From positions 30,681-94,680 of the forward strand of contig JADLZK010001301.1 of the NCBI GenBank assembly GCA_015847255.1: 64,000 bases of DNA, in the 5' to 3' direction. The translations under genes were made by a program, and so were the position numbers. How positions within the stretch are numbered: position 1 is the stretch's first letter; the number at the start of each line of letters is the position of its first letter. Below are positions 45,116 through 55,056 of the stretch, one piece after another. This DNA is from Hyparrhenia diplandra (lineage: Eukaryota > Streptophyta > Magnoliopsida > Poales > Poaceae). Under the pieces are notes generated by a model. The model was not told the origin of the DNA. It searched no databases and saw only the letters and a list, made by a program, of their open reading frames with translations.

Positions 45116-48057
45116 TTCCCCAACCCGTTTGCTCAAATGTGTGTTAGATTGGGCAGCAACTTGTTATTTTATTTTTCTACAACATTTGTACCAACTGTGA
45201 ACACGGTTGTGTCACGCGACTTTGGTTCGCCCCTCACAAGTTAGTCCGTCGTCAAGTTGAAATAGAACCGGCCGATAACCCCAGGGACGGGAGAGCCGCG
45301 ATCACCGCAAGAATCGCGGAAGCCGCGAATGAGCAACCGGATTAGAGCCCTAGCGACATGCCGCAACTCGGATCAATGTGACCAAGGTGACCAAGGTGAC
45401 CGGGTAATGTGCCCGGATTCATGTGACTAGCTAGGTTGCCATACACACGCAGTTAATTGAGAGTGTCTTATCTTGCTTGGTATGCTTGTTTGCGTAGCAG
45501 AGCGTGTAGTGCCCCAAAGAGCCCGGAAGGTTCGAACGCAAGAAGCCCGTAACCAAGCGAGGCAAAACAAGGCTTCCCGAGAATAATACAACCTACCATA
45601 TCACCTGAGGTGGATGAGTATGGGGAACCAGCCGCACCCCCAACAGCTGTGTCGAAATACTCTAGTGTCTTGGGGGTACTTGTAAGGGACAAGATCCCAA
45701 TTAAGTTTAGGAAGTGGAATGGGAAGGAAACAGACTGTGGAAGGTTCCCGACGCCACGAAGAAGCTTGTATGGGTCTTCTTAAATGATTATTTCTCCTTC
45801 TATGAGGGTTGTGACACGGTTTTGGTACAAAAAAAAAAAAAACTTATGAAACCATGTGTAGATGCTTCGTGACTTTCAAGGGGGAATCAGATAAAAAGTT
45901 TGTGCTCCAAGATAAAGAGCCAAATTGGGATGCGGGGAGAGTACAAACTCCACGAGAGGATCTACTTGGGTGGAATTCAAGGAACACGGGCTAAGCAATG
46001 AGTTCATACAAGTGAGCATGAAGAACAAGCGTAACTCGCTGAAAAACGAAAATCCTCATCGCTCCGCTCTCGTGGTTATGCCCAAAAGATGCCGGAATTT
46101 CAAAAAGAACTCGGATGAGATGGAGAGACGCCGCGCTCAAGGTTTAAAGGTTGACATCAAGATTGGGAGACAATATCGTTATTATATCGTATGTCGAGGA
46201 ACGTACACCACTCTGCAAAAGACGGGAGCTTTAGCACTGAAAATCAACCCATGAGCAACCTTGTCAAGAAGATCTCTGAAGTAACTGAGGAGGTGAAGAA
46301 AGGGTCTCGCGCTTCTAGGAGGGAGAATGACGTGCTCACCCAAGCACTCGAAAACAAGGAGCACCCTGGTCGCACTAGAGGAGTCGGTGTTGTTCCTTGG
46401 AAACTAGCATTCTCCGACTACTCTCGAGAGTATCGGCGCCGCTCGATTAGTGTACAAGAGACTGACGAAGAGTTGAATAGACGTCTGGAAAGGATGGTGG
46501 ATGTCAGAGTGGAGCAACTTTTGTCTCAAAGACAAGCAGCAGTACAAGACCCTAATGATGCCTTGAGCCTTCATGCCAAGGGCCGCAACAGCTGCGGATC
46601 GACCCCGTTTGAGAAAGATGTGAATGCGCCTCATGCGGTGGACAACATCAAAGAACCTGTCAATGTCAAGTTGTACATCCGTCAGCAATGGACGAAAGAC
46701 AAGGTGGTGGCCGGCCGGCCCGGCCAACCCATCAAGATGGGGTCATCAATGGCCAACCAATTCCACAGGGGTATGCTCGCGTCAGATTGATACCATACTT
46801 GATAAGAAGTATAACAAGATAGTCATTGAGCACCCCGCAAGGGAAGACAGCCCAAACTTGGTCGTAACATCCACCGCCAAATTTTTGGCGCAAGCGCTAC
46901 ATTTGGCCGATGCTGAGTTGTCATCGGATGATGAGGAGGACCGTGAGTCTAATCCCTCCCATGATACTAATCCCGATAGAACTCCTAGTTCAATTGCCGA
47001 CATGTGCCAAAGATCCCCAAAGAAGACAGATTCATGCTTCCTCTTCATTACCCCCCGAACATCATAACCCTTCTCCCTCTTTATCGGCCCGCCAAAGCAG
47101 GATCCTCCTCCTCAAGTAGCGCCAATCACAAGATCAAAGGCAAAGGGAAAGGATACCTCGCGGAACCAACCCCTGTCATAGCAACAAAAGGCCGATGCAT
47201 TCCTTTTTAGAAGTCCAAAAAACGTAAAATTTCGACCCTAGAAGGCAAAGATGCAATACATTGGTCAATTTAATTGCCTCATTTGTGGAAAAACACGGCA
47301 ACCAAATGGATCGGCCGCCAAGTTCGAATTTGCTAAAAATGGAAGAAGCCGAGAAGAAGATAAAGAAGCTTGCCGATGAGAAAAACATGAGTATTGAAGA
47401 AGTTGCGCACATGTATTATGCCCAAGATGATCCCATTCCCCTACCAATGGCAATGCGGTTTGTAATGGGGACGTAATTTGGTTGAGGATGAGCCGGGTGA
47501 TGAACTTGACCCCAGCCATGCGTAAATTGCATGACTATTACCTAGATGAAACAAGGGATCCAATTTTGGATGGAATTCAAGGTTATCGTCCCCGCAAAGT
47601 CCTGTTTTTCATTATCGAGAAGAATGTAAGATATTTGTTGGATGGGAGGTCTTGTTCCAAATTTATACCAACAACGCCGACGACACACAAATCTTGACGA
47701 TGTAAGTACGACTCGACACGACAATGCAATTAATTACTATCCAAATCACAAATTGTTAAGTTTTGAGGAATACCATGGTTTTATGCGGGTATATCTCACA
47801 ATATTGTGAAGCCATCAACGATTCACAAAGTATGGCTTCTTCGAACCCACCAAACTCTCAAGTCGTCAAAGGACTAAACGGAGAGAGACCCGAACAACCG
47901 AAGCAAAATTTGAAGGATGTTATTGATGAATTTGTGTTCCTCGGGAAAAAGAAATCTTACTAGCCCACAACCGCGAGTATGTGTTCACCGCTTTTTTAAT
48001 TCATATGTACACATCTTTCTCATTAAGATGATTCGATAATTAGAATTTGTGATTACA

Positions 48058-48865
48058 GCCACCATTATGTCTTCCTTGTTGTCAATCTTCAACGCAATGA
48101 AATCTTGGTGTGGGACTCGAAGGATAAACCACTTTCTCTTCTAGAACCACTAGTAAAGTTCTTTGAGCGTAAGTGACCCTAATAACAAATTAATTTGACA
48201 TCACGTGTGTGATGCAAGTTAGTTGCTCACTATTTTCTAACCCACAGTATATATTTGATGCTTGTGAGACTGGTAGAATTGTATTGTAGCTAGATTCTAC
48301 TACTACTACTTTTCTAACCCACAGTATACATTTGAGGCTTGTGAGACTGGTACAATTGAATTCTAACTAGATTCTACTACTACTACTTTTCTAACCTACA
48401 GTATAAGCTCAACTCTCTATATATAGGCCCTTTTGTTAGGTCTTTAGACCACTAATCTGAACTTGATATCATCATAGTGCATTCTAATTTTTTCCCTTTT
48501 CACTCTTTTTAATGTGGCTCAGTGTCCGTGAAGCAAGACTCGGGCCTTCATATGTCCCATTCAAGGTTGAAAAAATGGGGGAAAATATTGTGCCTCGGTT
48601 AGCTCAGCCACCGGCGAACGATCAGTGCAGTTTCTATGCAATGTGGGCGATGTTTAAATTCCTCCGCGGGCAAACGAAACAACAAGACGAAACTGTGTGT
48701 ATACTCCCCAATTCATTTGGTTTTTTTCAATAATTCAATAAACTGATCTCTCGATTCATATATATTTTTCGAATGACAAAGCGCAAGAAAGAAGTCCAAC
48801 AATATCCTACCGTTGGAGATTGCAAAGACCGCAAGAGGAGCTGGCCAAATTCATCATAGATGAGG
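48058..48865 (+). pseudogene. Ulp1/C48-type cysteine protease exons within CACTA
   Basis: Exon one begins after GATTACAG (48058) and reads HHYVFLVVNLQRNEILVWDS, fitting the catalytic His and Asp block of Ulp1 peptidases (HW..xVI..xxxxxxxDS). It ends at the donor GTAAGT (48171). After an acceptor GGCTCAG (48525) comes QPPANDQCSFYAMW, fitting the catalytic Gln and Cys block (Q...NDCG.F). A donor-like GTGTGTAT follows at about 48693. A last exon near 48783-48865 gives WRLQRPQEELAKFIIDE, with one frame change. The His-Asp-Gln-Cys order is complete. Upstream frames are broken, so activity is not expected. Ulp1-like domains are known in plant CACTA and Mutator-like elements. Confidence 0.68.
48233..48405 (+). 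repeat. 77-bp tandem repeat, about 2.2 copies
   Basis: TTTTCTAACC(C/T)ACAGTATA recurs at about 48233, 48310 and 48387 with a TTGTGAGACTGGTA segment in each complete unit. It lies in the intron between the His/Asp and Gln/Cys exons. Confidence 0.85.
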
Positions 48866-49139
48866 TATTGTCAAAATCAGGACGATTTTCCATTGCAAAG
48901 GCTAGGTTCTATAAGTACCAAAATACACCACAACTTATCAAGAGACTACTATAGTTTGCTGTTGATGTTGTGAAAGATCTGAACATGTGAGCTACTCGAT
49001 GTCTTGGCTGCTGACCAAGACCCTCTAAACTTGTGAGCTATTGTAACTGTTACACTACTTGGCTACTGACCAAGACCCTATGATGTGGACATGTGATTAT
49101 GATAATGGTTTGTTGATAAACCTGACATTATACGTTGCT

Positions 49140-49610
49140 GTAATTACCGGTCATTCTTATTTTCTAACGCTGCCGGCTATTACAAACCGGCACTGTTGGC
49201 ATAGCAATCACTGCCGAACGTCCAAAAAAACGGTAGTGCTGCTGTCTACAACATTGTAGGTTTCGAAACAACCCGGCGGTGTTAGCATAACAAACACTTT
49301 CGGTTGTAATGTAACCGGCAGTGTGATCGTAAACATCTCTGTCGGTTGACACAGAGCCGACAGTGTTCTTTACTATGGTACTGCCGGTTTTGATACACAA
49401 CCGAAAGTGTTTTGTTCACTACCGGCTCCGTTGCAAACCGGTAGTGTTATTTGAAGTAATTACGTCGGGATTCGTATTGACACCCGGGTGGTGTTGTCTC
49501 AAATCACCGCCGGTGTTTTGACCCGGTAGTGTTTCGAACCCCACATCACTACCGCTATGGTTCTGCGGTTCGCCGGGCGCTGAAGGGGGTTGGAGCCCCG
49601 GCGGTGATGG
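49140..49610. repeat. CACTA right subterminal repeats
   Basis: Dense words in both orientations: AAACCGGCACTGTT, AACCGGCAGTGTGAT, GAGCCGACAGTGTT, GTACTGCCGGTTTTG, AAACCGGTAGTGTTA and CACCGCCGGTG. They mirror the left end. Confidence 0.85.
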
Positions 49611-50130
49611 ACAATTCTGTAGTAGTGGGATGGGGGCGGCGGCGGTAGGGGAGGAGGTCGACGCGGCGTCTTTGGCGCTACTATGCGGCCGGGCGGCGGT
49701 CGGTGAGGGGCGGCGCGGCGGTGGGGCCGGGGGGGGGGGGTGGCGGCGGCGGGTATAGAGAGAGAGGGCATGAGATTATTTTTCTTTATTTCTTATCTCT
49801 AAGAGATTACGAGACCTTTTACTTATATAGCCCGGCTAGTGGGACTTGTAATCCAAGCAATCTCTCGATGGTTTCCTTATATGATTGTAATACCTTTTAC
49901 AAGCAATCCTATTTTTATTTCCTAGTAAGGGTTTTTCCTTATAAATTGGAATATCCCTTGCACACCAAAAGTCCTAAGATAATACTAACTTGATGACGAA
50001 GCGGATACGGAGACGGGAAGGTGACGGCGGCGCAGGAGGCGCCGGCCCCCTCCTCCTTGGCCCCCTCCCCCGGGTCGGTTGGGGCTGTTTGGGCCTTTTT
50101 AGCCCGCCGATGGCTGGCCGGCACGTGACA

Positions 50131-50502
50131 CCGACCTTTAGGATAGAGCATTCATGTGGACTCTTTTGTGTTCACACATCGCAATATCCCCCCCCTTTCA
50201 TGGAGTGCATTGCATTTTGTCTCCAAAGAAGAATGTGAAACTAGGTGTTTAATGGAAGTTTACTGAATATTTTTAATTGATTTATGCGCATAAATTCATT
50301 TAAATAGTAAAAAAAGGTGCTGAGTTGGAATCTCATTCTCGAGGATTCTTGTGGTTCGGGCGATCCAGTCACCCGGATAAGATTTATTTTCTTTGCTGAT
50401 TCCCTTATTTTTGAATATGCTATATATATCAACCTCACAATTTATCAGGCCGATAGTGATATTAGTAGTATCATGCCTCACACCTGATACTATAATAGAT
50501 AT
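50131..50502. other. intergenic, no gene recognised
   Basis: Begins with the right duplication (CCGAC) of the split solo LTR. From about 50440 it carries repeated GATAGTGATATT and AGTATCA words that lead into the palindrome. Confidence 0.45.
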
Positions 50503-50536
50503 CAACTCAACAGTGATATATATCACTGTTGAGTTG
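50503..50536. repeat. perfect 34-bp palindrome
   Basis: The left half is CAACTCAACAGTGATAT and the right half is its exact reverse complement with no spacer. It sits inside a wider region (50450-50580) where GATAGTGATATTAGTAGTATCA-like and GATATAGTGATATTTATAG-like words repeat, so it may be the centre of a small foldback element. Confidence 0.9.
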
Positions 50537-51650
50537 TGTTCTGGCCTGATATAGTGATATTTATAGTATCACTGTGTGTTCGTGACTCTAGCCAGCAATA
50601 ATAGAGAAGTTCATTCATTTTCAAGTCACTCATATCCCAATATATTTATTCTTATTCGAATCCTAGGCTTAAAACGGGGCAGTGAAACCACACATGGCTG
50701 CTCGGCAATGATGCCTCCACAAAGGATTATGTGTTTAATTTGTAGTAGCGTACGAATCTGGAAAATTTGATGGCGTACACCTAATTTGCATTAACTAAAG
50801 AATATATAACGTGTTAAGCTGCATATGTGTCATTATCTAAGAAAAAGTCTGTGTACAAAAACCGCATACGGCTGCGTACATTATGCTATTTAATAGAGAA
50901 CCACCAATGCATGGTCAGAATCCAATACCACATGGGAGCAAAATTGAGAAACTCGTATACGTATGTTGGGACATGAATGAAATGAAGTCACATCTATGTC
51001 CTGATATCACAAATGTTAAGAGGAAAAACAAGCCTGAAAAGCAACAGCACTTCCTTTGATTCCTCACTCTCAATTGTACACATTGCATACGGTCCACCAT
51101 CCGTTGCAGATCTTGAGGGAAAGAATAAATGGCACGCAGGTAGCTAACTTGAAGATCTTGTTCACCGGTAATTAAATAGGTTTTAACTCCAAAATGGCCT
51201 GCCCACCCACATATATACATCTCTAGCTAGCCTTGACAGATTATGACGAACCTTTTCATAGATCAGGGAATAAAGTATACATTCCAGCCAAGGAGGACCT
51301 GTCGTCTGTCGATGAAGGAAGAACTAGGAATCGTATCGTATCATCCACTCTACCACCATAATCCAACGTCCGATCAGAAATTAACGGTTTGCTCGTGATA
51401 TTCTCTCCCGAGATAGACATATAGCGTGAAGTGATGAACTACTACATACCAAATATCCTTTTTTTTTTTTTTTTTCCTTTCAGGAATCACGTATCCTTGA
51501 TTTGATTCATGGTCTGATCAGGATCTTCCAGATGCTCTTATTGCATTTGACGGCTGGGGAATATTCGTCATATTTGACCAAAGGGCTCAGGTAGAATGTA
51601 TCTTGTATATTGTTATATATTGCACTGCATGCATGCCATACATATATGTA
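50537..51650. other. intergenic, no gene recognised
   Basis: AT-rich. Short frames (for example 50915-51220 minus) have no motif. A 15-base T run starts at about 51459. Confidence 0.45.
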
Positions 51651-53378
51651 AGATGCTGAAGGTCCAAAAACGTCGAATAGAGGGGGCTGAATGCACGGGC
51701 ATAATAGTAAAACATCATGCTCATTTCTTTTTTAAAGATATTTGATCACAATCTCAAATTCTAACCCCAACAATCAAACACAACAACACCATGATGATCA
51801 CGACCCTAAAAGAAGGTTGGATGTTCCCTTGGAACACAACAGGTCACTGCAAAGCAAGCGGGGCAAAGACCAAGAGAGAGCGCTGAACTAATAGACTAAA
51901 AAACGAGTCTCTCCAGTTCTATTGAGAAGAAGCAAGGTCCCGAATCTTGGATACTCAAGACAACCAGTGACAAGAGCACCTAGATAAGGTCTATGGAAGG
52001 GTAGAAGTAGAAATGAAGACGAAACGACCAAATCGGAGGCCAAACGAGCAAACCGGACCAAACAACACATATGGTCAGGAGGTTCCAAGCTTCAGCCTGG
52101 AGGTTTTGCGCACCTAGAGGTTCCTCGCTTCAGTATGGAGGCCCCACACTATCTGTTTCCAGCAGCCATGAACATGAAAATCGACCGATCTCTGTCTCTT
52201 CATCAAATGGAATGGGCTCGAGTTTTGTGGAGAGTCACAAGATGGTTGGTGAGATATCCCAAAGAGATCATGGCTCTAAACCTAACCAAAAGATCAAAAT
52301 CAAATAAAATCGGTTCTAAGTCACAAATCTACACCAAAAACAAAAAATGACCTGATCTACGTAGTCAATCCGAATCATAACAATGCCTCCAATGGAAATG
52401 TTCCTAGAAATTCATAGCACAAGATCCAACAAATGGATTCCAGAAATATGTATCAAGGAGGGAGATTGAATACTCGGAAATCAAGAACACAAAGAACACA
52501 AAAACGCGATTCTCAAGAACAAAATCAAGAATGAATCCCGGAGGACATGAGGAGAGGATTGGGCCTCCTCTTCCCACTCAAAAGATTCAGAAATACATAC
52601 ACTATTTTTTGTTCTTGGACCTTCCTCAAGAGCGGGAAGGAGAAGAAACCCTAACCTAAAATTAGAAAATGGAAATGGGATAGGTGAGATGGTTTGGGGG
52701 CTGCCATCTCTTATTTATGGTCCTATAACATTTCCCATTTGCCTTTAGATACACTAAAGCGAACCACCTAGCTTGAGGGCACTATGTTACAACTCGATTT
52801 CTGTAGATCGGATAGCCACGCTTCCTGCTCAAATTTGCTTCACCTCAACACAACCTCTATCACATTCCTCTCCTTGGAACCTCCGTCTAGATTTTGAGTC
52901 CCAAACCACCAAACGGCCTGGGAGTACTGTACTCCATGCACGTCCCACACAACTCGACACGTGTCACTGTTGTCCTCGACCACCCAGCCACCAAGTCTTT
53001 TAGCGAGCCTTCCGCTCCGGACTTGCGTCGTCGTCCCGACACGGCAACGCGGTTACTCCTCCATGTACACTTGCACTTGTCGATGTTCCCAAGTGTCAGC
53101 TACCATGGGTCGTCACCTAGCCTCCTGGTCGGTCACTCGGTCCAAGCCTCACGTCTGTCCTTCACCACTCCCCGGTTCATCGGCCCGACACTTTGCTACT
53201 TGACCTTCACCTCACCGTCAACCACCGCCTTCGAGCTCCACACCCGTGCACCACAAGTCGAGAGACATATTGCACAAACACACTCACACCACGTTTAGTC
53301 CACACACTCAACCTGAAGTGCAAACTCGTTGACAATCACTCATCGCAAAATCCGAACCACAAAGGACCTTGTATTCCC
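51651..53378. mobile_element. possible solo LTR or LTR fragment related to the 38751-41088 family
   Basis: The left part has GTCGAATAGAGGGGGCTGAA, comparable with the GACTAGAGGGGGG and TGAATAG phrase just inside the 38751 LTR. The right part ends CCGAACCACAAAGGACCTT, comparable with AAACCACAAGGGACCTTTCA at its end. An LTR-like promoter region (TCTTATTTATGG near 52710) lies inside. Exact ends and a duplication were not found, and the CACTA MITE begins at its right edge. Confidence 0.4.
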
Positions 53379-53381
53379 ACA

Positions 53382-53988
53382 CACTAGTACATGAAGGACT
53401 TCTACTCCCAGCTGGAAAGGCCCTTTACTCTCGGTTATGTAACCGGGAGTGCGGATTGAGAGTAGAAGTTATTCATCCGGGAGTAGAACTCCACCTTTAC
53501 TCTGGTTGGGAATACCAAGCTGGGAGTAAAAAGATCCCCGGGCAGCACGTGGCACGGAGGGACCTTTACTCCCGGTTGGTATTCTCAACCAGGGATTAAA
53601 GGGTTTTTTTTTTTTGATTTTATTTCTATTCATGATCTATTTTTGGTTTTAAATTATGTAATTGACTAATAATTAAAGTAGACAACATGTATTAACTAAT
53701 AATTAATGTACATATATATAAGTAAGGTACATATATATTAATAAATAATTAATGTACATATATATAAGTAAGGTACATATATATTAATAAATAATTAATG
53801 TACACATATATTACACATATATTATACATATATAATTAATTAATATACATATATATTATTCCTGGTTAAAGCCTTCAGCGGCCGGAGAATCCAACCAAGA
53901 GTAAAGGTCCCTTAACTCCGGGGCACCAAAAATTCCAGGAGTAACCCAGAAAACGTCACTGAGAGTTGAAGTTGATTCTCTACTAGTG
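53382..53988. mobile_element. nonautonomous CACTA element (607 bp) in promoter of FT-like gene
   Basis: The left end CACTAGTACATGAAGG and the right end ...TCTCTACTAGTG (CACTAGTAGAGA on the other strand) are CACTA-type termini. A perfect 3-bp duplication ACA flanks it (53379-53381 and 53989-53991). Both arms carry repeated words such as CCTTTACTC, GGGAGTA and CCGGGAGT in inverted orientation, typical of CACTA subterminal repeats. The centre is AT-rich. It ends 84 bases before the TATA box of the FT-like gene. Confidence 0.88.
53700..53810 (+). repeat. 46-bp tandem repeat, about 2.4 copies, inside CACTA MITE
   Basis: Units at 53700-53745 and 53746-53791 are identical and start TAATTAATGTACATATATAT. 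A partial third copy continues to about 53810. Confidence 0.92.
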
Positions 53989-54072
53989 ACATGCAGAGAC
54001 ATCCCATTCCATATCCCTCGAGCTCCTTTTCTTCAGGATTGCTCCACCACCTTTTGACAGATCGAAGCCGCC

Positions 54073-54080
54073 TATAAATA
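54073..54080 (+). promoter_or_regulatory. TATA box of FT-like gene
   Basis: TATAAATA lies 217-224 bases upstream of the ATG at 54297, followed by a leader rich in GCTAGCTAGCT words. It fits a grass promoter with a leader of about 190 bases. Confidence 0.7.
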
Positions 54081-54296
54081 GGCAACTCCCCATACCACTC
54101 ACCAAGCTAAGCTGGATCCATTGATCTGATATACATCAAGCTAGCTTGCTAGCTAGCTATTAGCAGCATTTTCAGATTGGCAAGCTAGCTAGCTCCAACT
54201 CCAAGCTATAGCTAGTGTACGCACGTCTTAAGAGTTTGAGCCATCGACCAATTGCGATCGATCGTCGTCAGTGCTTGCCTAGCTACCTCCGGCGTC

Positions 54297-55056
54297 ATGT
54301 CGAGGGATCCACTTGTGGTGGGAAGCATCGTCGGAGACATCGTCGACTACTTCTCAGCGTCGGCGATGCTCCGAGTGATGTACGGCGGGCGCGAGATCAC
54401 CTGTGGGTCGGAGCTCAGGCCGTCGCAAGTGGCCGGCGAGCCGACGGTGCACATCACGGGGGGCCGCGATGGGAGGCCGGCGTTCTACACGCTGTTGATG
54501 CTGGACCCTGATGCCCCTAGCCCAAGCAACCCCTCCAAACGGGAGTATCTCCACTGGTACGTACCCGGCGGCCCTCCAAGCTGCTACTACGTACTTTGAT
54601 ATTTGCTGGTTTATTGCATGCATGATACCAAATTATTCCGCCCTAGCTACTTGTGACTGATCCATCGATCGTAACGATTTGAATGGATATACTGTACCTA
54701 TAGGTTGGTGACGGACATACCAGAAGGAGCTGGTGCCAATCATGGTAAGTGATCTGATGAACATATATATATCAGTTACATGTGTGTTGGTGTGACAATA
54801 TAATAACTGCATGAATGCGTCCACCTGCAGGAAACGAGGTGGTGGACTACGAGAGCCCCGGCCGTCGGCGGGGATCCACCGGTTCGTGTTCATCGTGTTC
54901 CGGCAGTCGGTCCGGCAGACGATCTACGCGCCGGGGTGGCGTGCCAACTTCAACACCAGGGACTTCGCCGCTTGCTACAGCCTCGGACCGCCTGTCGCCG
55001 CCACCTACTTCAACTGCCAGAGGGAGGGCGGCTGCGGTGGCCGGAGGTACAGGTGA
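54297..55056 (+). pseudogene. FT-like PEBP gene (FTL family), three exons, one-base frameshift
   Basis: FT-family proteins are PEBP-fold florigen-type regulators that act with 14-3-3 and FD-like bZIP proteins. Exon 1 (54297-54556) starts MSRDPLVVGSIVGDIVDYF and includes PSQVAGEP, the PEBP motif DPDAPSPSNPSKREYLHW and a G|GTACGT donor. Exon 2 (54704-54744, 41 bp) encodes LVTDIPEGAGANHG. Exon 3 (54831-55056) carries GIHRFVFIVFRQ, YAPGWRANFNTRDF and QREGGCGGRRYR with TGA at 55054. The phases fit the last two FT introns; the first FT intron is absent. In exon 3 a C run (54856-54859) has four C where five are needed, shifting the frame after NEVVDYESP. With that base the length would be 175 residues, the usual FT size. 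The anion-pocket Tyr (REYLHW) is kept. The residue equivalent to FT Gln140 is Ala. It is either a recent pseudogene or a sequencing error. The exact rice FTL number is not assigned. Confidence 0.9.

Larger units (their letters stand above)
45240..48880 (+). pseudogene. second CACTA gene: TNPA-like region followed by Ulp1-like protease exons
   Basis: In broken frames the order matches the second gene of grass CACTA elements: a conserved DKIPIKFRKWNGKE block (about 45690), WVEFKEHGLSNEF (45960), a helical VKKISEVTEEVKKGSRAS, then the diagnostic HPGRTRGVGVVPWKLAF (46360-46415) and a charged helix (RRLERMVDVRVEQLLSQRQ). After 47260 comes MEEAEKKIKKLADEKNMS, then exons with cysteine-protease features from 48058. 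Stops and frame changes are frequent (45430, 45990, 46254, 46790). In CACTA biology the TNPA-type product binds subterminal repeats. Here only the remnant is visible. Confidence 0.7.
36040..49627 (+). mobile_element. 13.6-kb autonomous-type CACTA (En/Spm) transposon, inactive
   Basis: The left end is CACTACTACAGAATCG and the right end, on the other strand, is CACTACTACAGAATTG; similarity continues about 30 bases inward (CATCAC..CGCCGG). The 3-bp duplication GGA is perfect (36037-36039 and 49628-49630). Both ends hold many short subterminal repeats. Two coding regions follow on the plus strand: a TNP2-type transposase (36898-42475, interrupted) and a TNPA/Ulp1-like gene (about 45240-48880). 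Both are frameshifted, so the copy is not autonomous now. Confidence 0.95.
35947..50130 (-). mobile_element. solo LTR (about 590 bp) split by CACTA insertion
   Basis: Left piece 35947-36039 and right piece 49631-50130 together form a minus-strand LTR. On the minus strand it starts TGTCACGTGCCGGCC (from 50130), passes a TATA-like GGGCTATATAAGTAAAAG near 49830 and ends GGTCTGTGACA (at 35947). The flanks CCGAA (35942-35946) and CCGAC (50131-50135) are a one-mismatch 5-bp duplication. The ends TGTCAC/GTGACA and inner words (TTAGGACTTTTGGTG, GCTTGTAAAAGGTATT) match the LTRs at 7363 and 9426. No internal retroelement sequence remains, so it is a solo LTR. Confidence 0.82.
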
